From: Populus alba
Taxonomy: Eukaryota; Streptophyta; Magnoliopsida; Malpighiales; Salicaceae
Direction: 5' to 3'
Length of the DNA: 64,000 nucleotides
Assembly (NCBI RefSeq): GCF_005239225.2
Contig: NC_133289.1
Location: 14,802,889 to 14,866,888 of the forward strand
Of this stretch, positions 11,018 through 20,751 are shown in pieces. The notes under the pieces are model-generated. The model searched no databases, was not told the DNA's origin, and saw nothing but the letters and a program-made list of their open reading frames with translations. A program made the position numbers and the translations under genes. How positions within the stretch are numbered: the first letter of the stretch is position 1; every line of letters begins with the position of its first letter.

Positions 11018-12455
11018 GTTAACACCTACAGATAGGCAAATGTTGATTTGATGTGTAATGGAACTTTTAAAGATAAAGACCCTAATGAAGCAATGGAGTA
11101 CCTAGACTTGCTAGATGAAAATACACAAAATTAGAACACTACGGGCACTTATGAGGCACCAAGTAAAACCCAACTTATACATCTAGTGGAGGTATGTATA
11201 ACCTTAGGGAAGATCATGACTTCCAAGCCAAGTTTGCATCTTTAGCTAGAAAAGTCAAGGCACTAAAATTGAAAAGGAGTGGTCAATTAAAATCTGTTCA
11301 AGACATTATGTGAAATTTATAAAACAAATGAATATGCAACCAATGACTGTCCAACTTTGCCTTCTTTTAAGGAATGCCTCCATGAACAAGCCCATGCTTT
11401 AAACAGTTTCCAAAGGCCCAATCATAACCCATACTTGTAAACATACAACCCTGGTTGGAGAAATCACCCAAATTTCAGTTGGAAGAGTAATAATAATAAT
11501 ACACAAACTTCACAACCACTATTTCAAGCACACCATAATTTCCAAAATTCTCATGGATATGCACCTCCTTATGCTCCACCTCCTAGAAGAAATCTTGAGG
11601 AAACATTGCATGCATTCATTGAAAAGCAAGAGACAATCAACACTCAACTTGCTCAAAGCATGACAAATTTTAAAGATGCTCTTGCAAAACTAACATCTGC
11701 CCTCAGTTTCTAAGAGAAAGGTAAGTTTCCATCTCAACCACAACAAAATCCAAAGAGGCAATACAATGCAAATGCAAGTAGTTCTGAAAGTCAACACATG
11801 GATCAAGTCAAATCAGTCATCACTCTTCATAATAGTAAGGCTATTGAAAAATTCACTCTTGAACCTTATGAGAAAGATGATGAGTCAATGTCTGAGGGTA
11901 ATGAAGGGGTTGAATCTGAAAATTATAAACAAAAGACTGATTCTTCGCTAGCACTTCCATTTCCTCATGCCATGACCAAATAAAGGAAAATCAATCACAT
12001 TTCTGAAATCCTTAAAACTTTCAAACAAGGATCAATATACCTTTGTTGGATGCTATTAAACAAGTACCTTCCTATGCTAAATTTTTGAAAGATCTATACA
12101 TTGTGAAGAGAAAACTGAATGTGAAAAATAAAGCATTTTTAGCCGAACAAGTAAGTGCTATTCTTGAAAACAATAATGCTTTGAAATAGAAAGACCTTGG
12201 TTGTCCTACAATTTCTTGCTTTATTAGATAACATAAAATTAAAAGAGCTTTATTTGATCTTGGAGTTAGTGTGAATTTACATCCAAATTCGATTTTTCAA
12301 AGTCTCAATCTAGGTGAGTTAAAACCAACTTCTGTAACTCTTTTACTTGTTGATAGATCTATAAAAGTGCCTAGAGGAATAGTTGAGGATGTGTTAGTAC
12401 AAGTTGATAAATTCATTTACCCTGTAGATTTTTTTGTCTTGGATACACAACCTGT
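11018..12455 (+). pseudogene. Element D: decayed gag-protease, left part
   Basis: Collinear with gag-protease of element B (about 49470-50912). It covers the end of the gag capsid region, a spacer, the proline-rich [14 protein letters not shown] segment and the protease region up to 'ACACAACCTGT'. Several in-frame stops and frameshifts (for example at 11132, 11712 and 12188) kill it. It is cut at 12455 by insertion of element C and resumes at 20752, the two sides sharing the 5-bp duplication CCTGT. The 5' LTR and first half of gag of D are missing; sequence of element E abuts at 11018. Confidence 0.9.
12451..12455 (+). repeat. Target site duplication of element C, left copy (CCTGT)
   Basis: CCTGT directly precedes the LTR start TGATTAG at 12456, and CCTGT at 20752-20756 directly follows the LTR end TGTCA at 20751. 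The protease reading of D continues across the pair, which proves the insertion. Confidence 0.95.
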
Positions 12456-13357
12456 TGATTAGTACTTAAAAGTGCATATTTATCAAGGTTTTATAACTCC
12501 TTAACTAAAGCATGTTTTATAATAACAAGTCTAATATTATAAAATGCCTTAATATATGGTAAATGTTCATCTTAAATGTAGGCCTATCACATAAATCAAA
12601 GGATTGATTGATGAGTTCAAGTATGGAAATTGAAAGGACAAAGAGAGGGCTAAACGTAGAAAAGAGATATTGGTGCAGCCCAAACTGGAACACTGTTCGG
12701 TAATTGGGTCATATCTCGAGTTCTAGATATCCAAATGACCTCACATTTTTACACAGATTCAGTAAGACATAGGCTTACAACTATCATGTTTTCATCAAGA
12801 TCTAAGAAGGCCGTTTTCAAGTCTAAATTATAGCAGCAACGGAGAAGTCCGAATCTATCCTGTAGCCCAAACACTGTTCAGTGTTTGGCCCATATCTGGA
12901 GTTCTAGAAGTCCAAATGACCTCCATTTTTTTTCCTGGAAAGCTGAGACAATTTCCTACAACTTTCATGTTTTCCAGTGGACCCAGTTCGGATGGTAGCA
13001 GTTTTGTTTTATCAGAAAAGAAGATAAGGATTTTCACCAAGTCAAAAGTTGGCCACACACTCAACAATTAGTCATCAAATCAATAATTCTGAATTTTGAC
13101 TTATAAAAGGAGGCATTTGCCATGCATTTGGGGGCTTGGTTGTTCAGATCAAGTTCATGCTTTTTATTTCTCTCTTTATATTTTTTTTTTAATTTTTAAG
13201 TTTTGCTTTCATTAATATCTTGTTTATGCTTTTCATTTCCTTTCCTTTACTTAGTTAACTTGTATTTTATTTATGTTCTTGTTTTGTTTATTTATGTTTC
13301 TCTTCTTCATTATGTTTAGCTAAGCTTATTATGTCAAGGTGAAAAGGTTACACTAAT
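12456..13357 (+). mobile_element. Element C 5' LTR, first part
   Basis: Nearly identical to 18933-19867 of the 3' LTR except for a 30-bp deletion after 'CAAGGTTTTAT'. The near identity implies a recent insertion relative to D. It stops at 'CACTAATGGTG', where foreign sequence begins. Confidence 0.9.
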
Positions 13358-13927
13358 GGTGTATTTTCTTTATGTTCTTGTTTTGGATTTGCTGATGATA
13401 TTCTCCTGCTCTGCTGTTGTGACATGGCCTCTGTTAACATTCTCCTCCAGCAGCTTAGGGTTTTTGGGGAGTCTTCTGGCCTTATAATTAATGCTGCCAA
13501 ATCATCTATTTTCTTTGCTGGCGTCTTGGAGGATATGAAGCAGGCCATCCTCAGCCTCTCCCAGTTCACCGAAGGATGTTTTCCCTTTAAATACCTTGGT
13601 GTCCCTCTCAGCCCTCACAGGCTTCTAGCAAGTCAATTCTCCCCTCTCATTCACAGATTAGAATCTACTATTCAGAATTGGATGGGAAAGTATCTCTCTT
13701 ATGCAGGTCAGCTGGAGTTAATAAAATCAGTATTGCATGGCATGGTGCAGTTTTGGATTAATATCTTCCCTATCCCAACTGTTGTTATCAGCAAGATTAC
13801 CAGTTTGTGCAGGAATTTTCTATGGACTAGCAATATGCTTAGAAGTAAATCAGCTCTTGTAGCTTGGAAACAGGTGTGACTGTCAAAAGATGAAGGGGGT
13901 CTGGGGATTCATGATATGAAAGCTAGG
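13358..13927 (+). pseudogene. LINE (L1-type) reverse transcriptase fragment inside the C 5' LTR
   Basis: After about 27 bp that repeat an internal stretch of the same LTR ('TATTTTCTTTATGTTCTTG'), the frame reads FADDILLLC, the FADD active-site motif of plant L1-like RT. Then come INAAKSSIFF, FKYLGVPLSPHRL, YLSYAGQLELIKSVL and AWKQV, the normal order after the RT palm. It ends at a stop near 13878, with GLGIHD-like sequence after it. About 180 residues of a protein normally over 1,000 aa remain. It is embedded in the LTR with no target duplication or poly-A tail, so it did not arrive by ordinary LINE insertion. Confidence 0.85.
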
Positions 13928-14398
13928 TGTCTGGGCTGCAGGACAGATTCGGACTTCTTCGTTGTTCCTTCAATTTGGACTTCAAAACGACCTTTTTAAA
14001 TCTTGGGCTCCTCATGAAAGTTGTAGGCCTTTGTCTTACCTTTCCATCCATATAAAATGAACCTAAATCCGAGATCTAGAGCTCCAGATATGATCCAATT
14101 ACCGAGCAATGTTCTGGTTTGGACTGAACCCTATCTCTTTTCTAAGTTTGGCCATCTCTTTGTCTTTTCACTTTCAATACTTAAACTCATCAATCAATCC
14201 TTTCATTTATGTGATAGACCTGCATTTAAAATGAGTATTTACCATAAATTAAGGTATCTTATAGTATCAAACTTGTTATTATAAAACATGCTTTAGTTAA
14301 GGAGTTATTGATACTTCAAGTGCAAAATGATGATATAAAACCTTGATAAACATGCACTTTTAAGTAATAATCTCACCCCCCAACCAACTTATTACTTA
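13928..14398 (-). mobile_element. Inverted fragment of Athila-like LTR plus polypurine tract
   Basis: Reverse complement of the first roughly 445 bp of the family LTR, from the 'GCAGCCCA' landmark back to the LTR start near 14374. It continues into the reverse complement of the internal polypurine end (CCCCCCAACCAACTTATTAC at 14375-14395). It therefore includes an internal/3'-LTR junction in reverse orientation. It resembles the B 3' LTR variant more than the surrounding C LTR. Confidence 0.85.
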
Positions 14399-14554
14399 TT
14401 TAATGTTCTGCCCATACTTGTTTAAAGTACCATTAGTGGATCCTCTAACCGTGACATTTATTTTAATCGTTGTTTAATCCTTACATTAATCTTTCATCTC
14501 AAAGTTCTCATTAATTTCTTCATCTTCTTCTTCTTTTATTACTACTACTACTTT

Positions 14555-14589
<35 letters not shown>

Positions 14590-14906
14590 TTATTACTATT
14601 AGTATTATTACTTACATTTTGTTTATATTATATAATATATCTTTTTGATCTTTCATAAACTCAATATATAGGCTGGAAACCTGTGACCCGATCTTTTAGA
14701 TCATTCTCAGGTGTAATAATGCCACGTACTGAGTATTATTATTATTATTATTATTATTATTGTTTTTTTTGTTGTTGTTATTGTTGTCTTGTTATTTATA
14801 ATTTATACAATTAACCTCTTTGTGGTTCGACCCCGGTCTTGCAGGGTTATTTATTGCTTCGACACTCCTGCACTTGGGAGAAGACATCAAGCTTTTGGTC
14901 ATGTCA
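14399..14906 (+). mobile_element. Element C 5' LTR, last part
   Basis: Resumes the forward LTR at 'TACTTGTTTAAAGTACCATTAG' and ends TGTCA at 14906. Contains a (TAC)n/(TTA)n microsatellite pair (14532-14600 and 14733-14790) around the conserved 'GGCTGGAAACCTGTGACCC' core. Gag sequence follows directly; leader, primer site and the first part of gag are deleted. Confidence 0.88.
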
Positions 14907-16077
14907 GAAATCTTGAGGAAACATTGCATGCATTCATTGAAAAGCAAGAGGCAATCAACACTCAATTTGCTCAAAGCATGACAATTTTTAAAGATGCTCT
15001 TGCAAAATTAACATCTGCTCTCAGTTTCTAAGAGAAAGGTAAGTTTCCATCTCAACCACAACAAAATCCAAAGGGGCAATACAGTGCAAATGCAAGTAGT
15101 TCCGAAAGCCAACACATGGATCAAGTCAAATCAGTCATCACTCTTCGTAGTGGTAAGATTATTGAAAAACCCACTCTTGAACCTTGTGAGAAAGATGATG
15201 AGTCAATCTCTAAGAGTAAGGAAGGGGTTGAATCTGAACATTGTGAAGAAAAGACTGATTCTCCGCAAGCACTTCCATTTCCTCATGCCATAACCAAACA
15301 AAGGAAAGTCAATCACAATTCTGAAATCCTTGAAACTTTCAAACAGGTAAGGATCAATATACCTTTGTTGGATGCTATTAAACAGGTACTTTCCTATGCT
15401 AAATTTTTGAAAGATCTATGCACTGTGAAGAGAAAAATGAATGTGAAAAAGAAAGTCTTTTTAGCCGAACAAGTAAGTGTCATTCTTCAAAACAATAATG
15501 CTTTGAAATATAAAGACCCTGATTGTCCTACAATTTCTTGCTTTATTGGAGAACATAAAATTGAAAGAGCTTTACTTGATCTTAGAGCTAGTGTGAATTT
15601 ACTTCCATATTCAGTTTTTAGAGTCTTAATCTAGGTGAGTTAAACCCAACTTCTGTAACTCTTTTACTTGCTGATAGATCTGTAAAAGTGCCTAGAGGAA
15701 TAATTGAAGATGTGTTAGTACAAGTCGATAAATTCATTTATCTTGTGGATTTTATTGTCTTGAACACGCAACCTGTTGAAGCATGTAATTCATTTCCTGT
15801 TATTTTAGGACGTCCGTTTCTTGCAACTTCTAATGCATTGATTAATTGTAGGAATGGACTCATGAAGTTATCTTGTGGAAACATGACATTGGAGATGAAT
15901 ATTTTCAACATTTGCAAGCAGCCTGCAGATGATAATGATTTACAAGAAGTAGATAATATTGAAGAATTAGTTCATGATCAACTTGAATCTACTTTGAGTA
16001 AAATTGAGTTGGATGAATCTGAAGATTTGCAAATGATTTATTCTCAGGAAGAAATCACAGATGAAAAAGGCACCTAA
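14907..16077 (+). pseudogene. Element C gag C-terminus and protease
   Basis: Joins the LTR end to mid-gag (equivalent to B about 50037). It continues through the [18 protein letters not shown] linker, the conserved [13 protein letters not shown] and [19 protein letters not shown], the protease active-site region. Here the usual DLGAS reads DLRAS. A stop (15028) and a 1-bp loss near 15620 break the frame; a second open piece (15688-16077) continues protease to DLQMIYSQEEITDEKGT. It ends at the first shared deletion joint, where RT and most of RNase H are missing. Confidence 0.88.
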
Positions 16078-16748
16078 AATGTTGATGCCGATCTTTTATC
16101 AAGAGTGACAAGAAATTTGACATCTGACATCCCACCAATCGATGATTACTCTCCTGAAAAATCCTTACTTTCTCTTAGTTCAATGCCTTGGTTTGTTAAA
16201 AATATCAATTTTTTTTTACTTTAGGAGATTTGCCGGCTCACTAGAGTACTGAAGACAGAAAAGTTTTTGAATGAAGTGAAGAACTTTTATTGGGATGACC
16301 CTAACTTATTTAAATATTGTCCTGATCAAAAATTTCAAAGATGCATTCCTGACAATGAGGTAAGTAGTGTCATTAAACTTTGTCATTCTAAAGCATGTAG
16401 GAGTCAATTCTCATCAAGAAAGACAACTGCAAAAATCTTATAAAGTGGATTTTACTAGCCCACCATGTTCAAAGACTCACATGCATTCTGCAAAACTTGT
16501 AAAATTGTCAAAAAGTTGATACTAGTCAAAAGGTTTTGCTTTATAATTCTCGACTCCATTTATTTCCTGAAAAAATAAGATTAAGATGGAGCGGTCCATT
16601 TATTTTGAAACATGTGTATCCTTATGGGGCCCTTGATATTGAGAATTCAAATAATGACAATGTTTTGAAGGTAAATGGACATCGTTTGAAAGCTTACTTT
16701 GATGAGTTCCTAGTGAAAATGAATCCATTGGTTGGAATGATCTTGTAG
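16078..16748 (+). pseudogene. Element C fused pol remnant (RNase H tail, integrase ends)
   Basis: Continues collinearly with A 61100-61785. After the RNase H tail come the integrase zinc-binding region (about 16370-16510) and then, across the second deletion joint near 16515, the integrase C-terminal part ([13 protein letters not shown]... to 16748). Stops and small indels disrupt it. The integrase DDE core is absent. Confidence 0.85.
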
Positions 16749-16840
16749 ATAAAGGTTGATTATTTTGTTTTTCTCACATTTTTTTTTGTGTTCCTTTTTT
16801 GTGTGACTTTTGTTTTGCTAGTTTCTCTCACCCCAGTCAA

Positions 16841-16864
16841 ATGGCAGATAACGGTACTCCGTGA
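16841..16864 (+). CDS. Seven-codon conserved mini-ORF (MADNGTP), element C
   Basis: ATG in a good context (CAAATGGC) followed by six sense codons and TGA, between pol and ORF3. The same peptide is encoded in B (54233-54256) and A (61862-61885). In D the stop codon is CGA and the frame runs on. Function unknown; it could be a short upstream ORF in an ORF3 transcript, or chance. Confidence 0.35.
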   Translation: MADNGTP

Positions 16865-16977
16865 CTCTTAAGTCGGTTCTTTCAGTTTCCCATGATAACT
16901 GATATCTATATATATAATTGTGCAATTCTTTGCTCTTTCTTCTTTCTTTGAATCTCTCCCTCAATTCTTATTTGAAA

Positions 16978-17484
16978 ATGGACACCACTCTTGAAAAATT
17001 GAAAAAGTATTTTCCCACTCTGCCTCAGAATGCGATTACAAAAATTTACCGTGCTAGGTGTGAAAGATTAAGGTTGTTAATGAATCATGGAATTCCTGAA
17101 GATATTTGTTGGCTGATTGAAGCAAAGGTCCGGTTATCAGGCGAGTCCTCCAATTCTTTCATTTCACACATGCCTGGAATAGGTAAAAGCACTTTTGCAA
17201 AGAAACGTCGTGCAAAACGACTGAAAGTCTGTCACAGATGTGCCAGATGGACTTGTAATGCAACATGTCATTCTTTAGGAATGGTATCTATAAACCGTGA
17301 AAATAAAATACAATTCATTAAGGATGGCCTGAGTAAAGGGTCTTTAGATAATCTTCTATTGACTCTTGAGACGCACCCTAGTAGAGATGTGCATCGTGCA
17401 ATTTATGATTTATGGCCCCAATTCCATAAAGAACATGCTCGACTTAGTCTTGGGAATCTGACTAAAAAAGACCCTGTTTGCTAG
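16978..17484 (+). CDS. ORF3, nucleic-acid-binding-like protein, element C (stop 14 codons early)
   Basis: Starts MDTTLEKLKKYFP at the ATG shared by all copies and keeps the basic patch KKRRAKRLK with the C-x2-C-x4-C-x3-C cluster (CHRCARWTCNATC). A C-to-T change makes TAG at 17482-17484, where other copies have Gln, so 168 of 182 residues are made. The remaining codons to the usual end (17526) are still readable. See the entry for element B for the family description. This is the intact part of the only coding module in C with an almost full-length frame. Confidence 0.75.
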   Translation: MDTTLEKLKKYFPTLPQNAITKIYRARCERLRLLMNHGIPEDICWLIEAKVRLSGESSNSFISHMPGIGKSTFAKKRRAKRLKVCHRCARWTCNATCHSLGMVSINRENKIQFIKDGLSKGSLDNLLLTLETHPSRDVHRAIYDLWPQFHKEHARLSLGNLTKKDPVC

Positions 17485-17526
17485 TTTTTAAGAAAAGTGG
17501 ATGGGAAGCCTATCCCTGACCCATAG

Positions 17527-18932
17527 AGGGCGTTTAAGCCGTTCTTGGATGTAAAACCAAGGAAAGATGTGAGCCACAATCACAACTACCTGTACATACA
17601 CATGCTTTTTCAAAATAAATAAATAAATAAATAAAGAGAGAGAGAGTGTGTGAGACTACGATTGGCCTACATATAGGTGGTGTGATTGCATTTTTAATTT
17701 CTCATCTATAAATATTTGCGTCTTTTGGTTTTATTATTGTGTTTTGTTGTTTTTTATATTTGTTTAAATGTGTTTTAGGTTTGTCAGTGTTTTTTATTTC
17801 AGGTGATGTCTTCTATACTCTATCTTTTTACCTTAAGACATTGAGGATAATGTCTCATTTTGGTTGGGGGGAAAGGGTAATAGTTGATATTTAAAAAAAA
17901 AAAACGGTGTTTTCCATTTCATAAACTATTTGCAAAACTGTTGTTACTAGGATGGCAGAGTAAAAGGAGTTCTTTTGTTAAAAGTGACTCTTGAGACGCA
18001 TCTTAGTAAACATTCTTAACAGGGTCTATCAGAATACTTCTTGAAATATTCAGGTTTACAAACTCTCGTATTGGTATCACTTGATTCTGCTCATATGCTC
18101 ATTTAACAAGTATTTTTAAATCTTCATTTTCACACACACACTTTAACATATGATTGTGGGTTGCACATTGGATTATTACATTATTTATGTTCTTTTGTTA
18201 AAGGTAACAACTAAGGGAAAAGGACAATACATAATTTGCAAAAAAAAAAAAAACAAATAAAACAAATAAAATAAAAAATAATGATAATAAAAAGGTAGAT
18301 AAGTTTGGTTTCGTAGCCTTCCTAACCTAAGCAATTAAGCCCGAAGAGGTGTTTTAACACTTAATATCCTAAAGTTAACTGAATTGGGAGCTATTTACCC
18401 AACGCTTGTTACATGGGTTGAGGAGAAAAGCTTAAGGAAATCAAACATTGCACTATTTACGTATCAGTATCTGCAACCCGAGTTGCTAAGCTCGTAGGGG
18501 TGTCTCAACACCTAATGCCCTAAGACCAACTAGTCTGGGAGTCATTAGCCTAAAACTCATTACATGGGTTAAAGATACATTGTGTTTCAAGTTGTATGTG
18601 TATATAAATAAATAAATAAATAAATAAATAAAAAGAAAAAGAATAATAATCCCAATCTAAGGAAGTTAACCTTAAGCATTAGAACAAAAATTTGTTTTTC
18701 TTCCAAGTAAAGCCCTATAACTATATGTTGATATTTTGAGCACAAAAGAAAGGTTTAGTAATATCTTGTTTAAGAGGTATTTAGCATATATATGAATTTA
18801 ATAAGAGTTTGTTTATCTGGATAGATTAATGGAAGTTGAATGATGAATGCCTTGCTTTGTGGAACTTGCAAATTGTTTTTCTATTTTAACGCTTTCATTA
18901 CTAGGGACTAGTAATAAGCTGGTTGGGAGTTG
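17527..18932 (+). other. Element C 3' non-coding region, LOG gene missing
   Basis: Contains the (GA)n/(TA) block (17634-17680) and the TATAAAT box at 17707-17713 that precede LOG in A, B and D. The sequence then jumps straight to the 'TCTTTTGGTTTTATT' that follows the LOG stop codon in the other copies. After this come the ACATTG/CAATGT-type hairpin with purine tract (about 17840-17880), the duplicated RNA motif (about 18311-18600) and the polypurine tract before 18933. Confidence 0.75.
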
Positions 18933-20377
18933 TGATTAGTACTTAAAAGTGCATATTTATCAAGGTTTTATGTCATCATTTTGCACTTAAAGTATCAATA
19001 ACTCCTTAACTAAAGCATGTTTTATAATAACAAGTCTAATACTATAAAATGCCTTAATATATGGTAAATGTTCATCTTAAATGTAGGCCTATCACATAAA
19101 TCAAAGGATTGATTGATGAGTTCAAGTATGGAAATTGAAAGGACAAAGAGAGGGCTAAACGTAGAAAAGAGATATTGGTGCAGCCCAAACTGGAACACTG
19201 TTCGGTAATTGGGTCATATCTCGAGTTCTAGATATCCAAATGACCTCACATTTTTACACAGATTCAGTAAGACATAGGCTTACAACTATCATGTTTTCAT
19301 CAAGATCTAAGAAGGCCGTTTTCAAGTCTAAATTATAGCAACAACGGAGAAGTCCGAATCTGTCCTGCAGCCCAAACACTGTTCAGTGTTTGGCCCATAT
19401 CTGGAGTTCTAGAAGTCCAAATGACCTCCATTTTTTTTCCTGGAAAGCTAAGTCAATTTCCTACAACTTTCATGTTTTCCAGTGGACCCAGTTCGGATGG
19501 AAGAATTTTTGTTTTATTCAGACAAAAAGATAAGGATTTTCACCAAGTCAAAAGTTGGCCACCCACTCAACAATTAGTCATCAAATCAATAATTCTGAAT
19601 TTTGACCTATAAAAGGAGGCATTTGCCATGCATTTGGGGGCTTGGTTGTTCAGATCAAGTTCATGCTTTTTATTTCTCTCTTTTTATTTTTTTTGTAATT
19701 TTTAAGTTTTGCTTTCATTAATATCTTGTTTATGCTTTTCATTTCCTTTCCTTTACTTAGTTACCTTGTATTTTCTTTATGTTCTTGTTTTGTTTATTTA
19801 TGTTTCTCTTCTTCATCATGTTTAGCTAAGCTTATTATGTCAAGGTGAAAAGGTTACACTAATGGTGTAAGAATAAGTATGGTGTAAACTCAACATGGAC
19901 CTTAATGTTTAATATTAACATGTCTTATCTTTTTATCTTACTAATTCTTAATACCTTGCTTGTTAAATGGTTAATCTAGATTTGTGTTGTATAATACTTG
20001 GTACAACAAATGCTTGGCACTCTCATAGCCCAACCGTATGATATTACCTACACTTGCGCTATGAAAGGAACTTGATTTGTTGTTAACATCAGTTAACATC
20101 ATGAATTCCTAACAATATTTAAAAGTTTGGTGTTATGTAAATAAGATAATTAATATGATCATGTTAATAATTTATAATGAGCTATTAATGAGAAATCATC
20201 CGATTGGAACCTCTTTTATGTGTGGTTTCCAATTGAATAATAAGAGTTTATACTATACTTGTTTGAAATACCATTGGTGGATCCTCTAACCTTGACATTT
20301 GTTTTTATCATTGTTTAATCCTTACATTAATCTTTCATCTCAAAGTTCTCATTAATTTCTTCATCTTCTTCTTTTAT

Positions 20378-20415
<38 letters not shown>

Positions 20416-20751
20416 TTATTTACATTTTATTTATATTATATAATATATCTCTTTGATCTTTTTATAAACTCAGTATATAGGCTGGAAACCTGTGACCCGA
20501 TCTTTTAGATCATTCTCAGGTATAACAACACCACGTACTGAGTATTACTATTACTATTACTATTACTATTATTGCTATTATTGCTATTATTATTGCTATT
20601 ATTATTGTTGTTGTTGTTGTTGTTGTTGTTGTCTTGTTATTTATAATTTATACAATTAACCTCTTTGTGGTTCAACCTCGGTCTTGCCGGGTTATTTATT
20701 ACTTCGACACTCCTGCACTTGGGAGAAGACATCAATCTTTTGGTCATGTCA
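18933..20751 (+). mobile_element. Element C 3' LTR
   Basis: TGATTAG...TGTCA, 1,819 bp. Promoter-like TATAAAAGG at 19608-19616. Contains the two microsatellites, (TAC)n near 20378-20415 and (TTA/TTG)n near 20546-20632, on either side of the conserved 'GGCTGGAAACCTGTGACCC' core. Followed by the target duplication CCTGT. Confidence 0.93.

Larger units (their letters stand above)
12456..20751 (+). mobile_element. Element C: Athila-like LTR retrotransposon, deletion derivative, 8.3 kb
   Basis: Both ends are LTR termini (TGATTAG...TGTCA) and a 5-bp duplication CCTGT flanks it. Order: rearranged 5' LTR (12456-14906), gag C-terminal part and protease (14907-16060), a fused pol remnant lacking RT/most RNase H and the integrase core (16060-16745), ORF3 (16978-17484), a non-coding 3' region and a 3' LTR (18933-20751). 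It shares both pol deletion joints with element A, so it belongs to the same non-autonomous subfamily. Unlike A, B and D it has no LOG gene. Confidence 0.92.
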
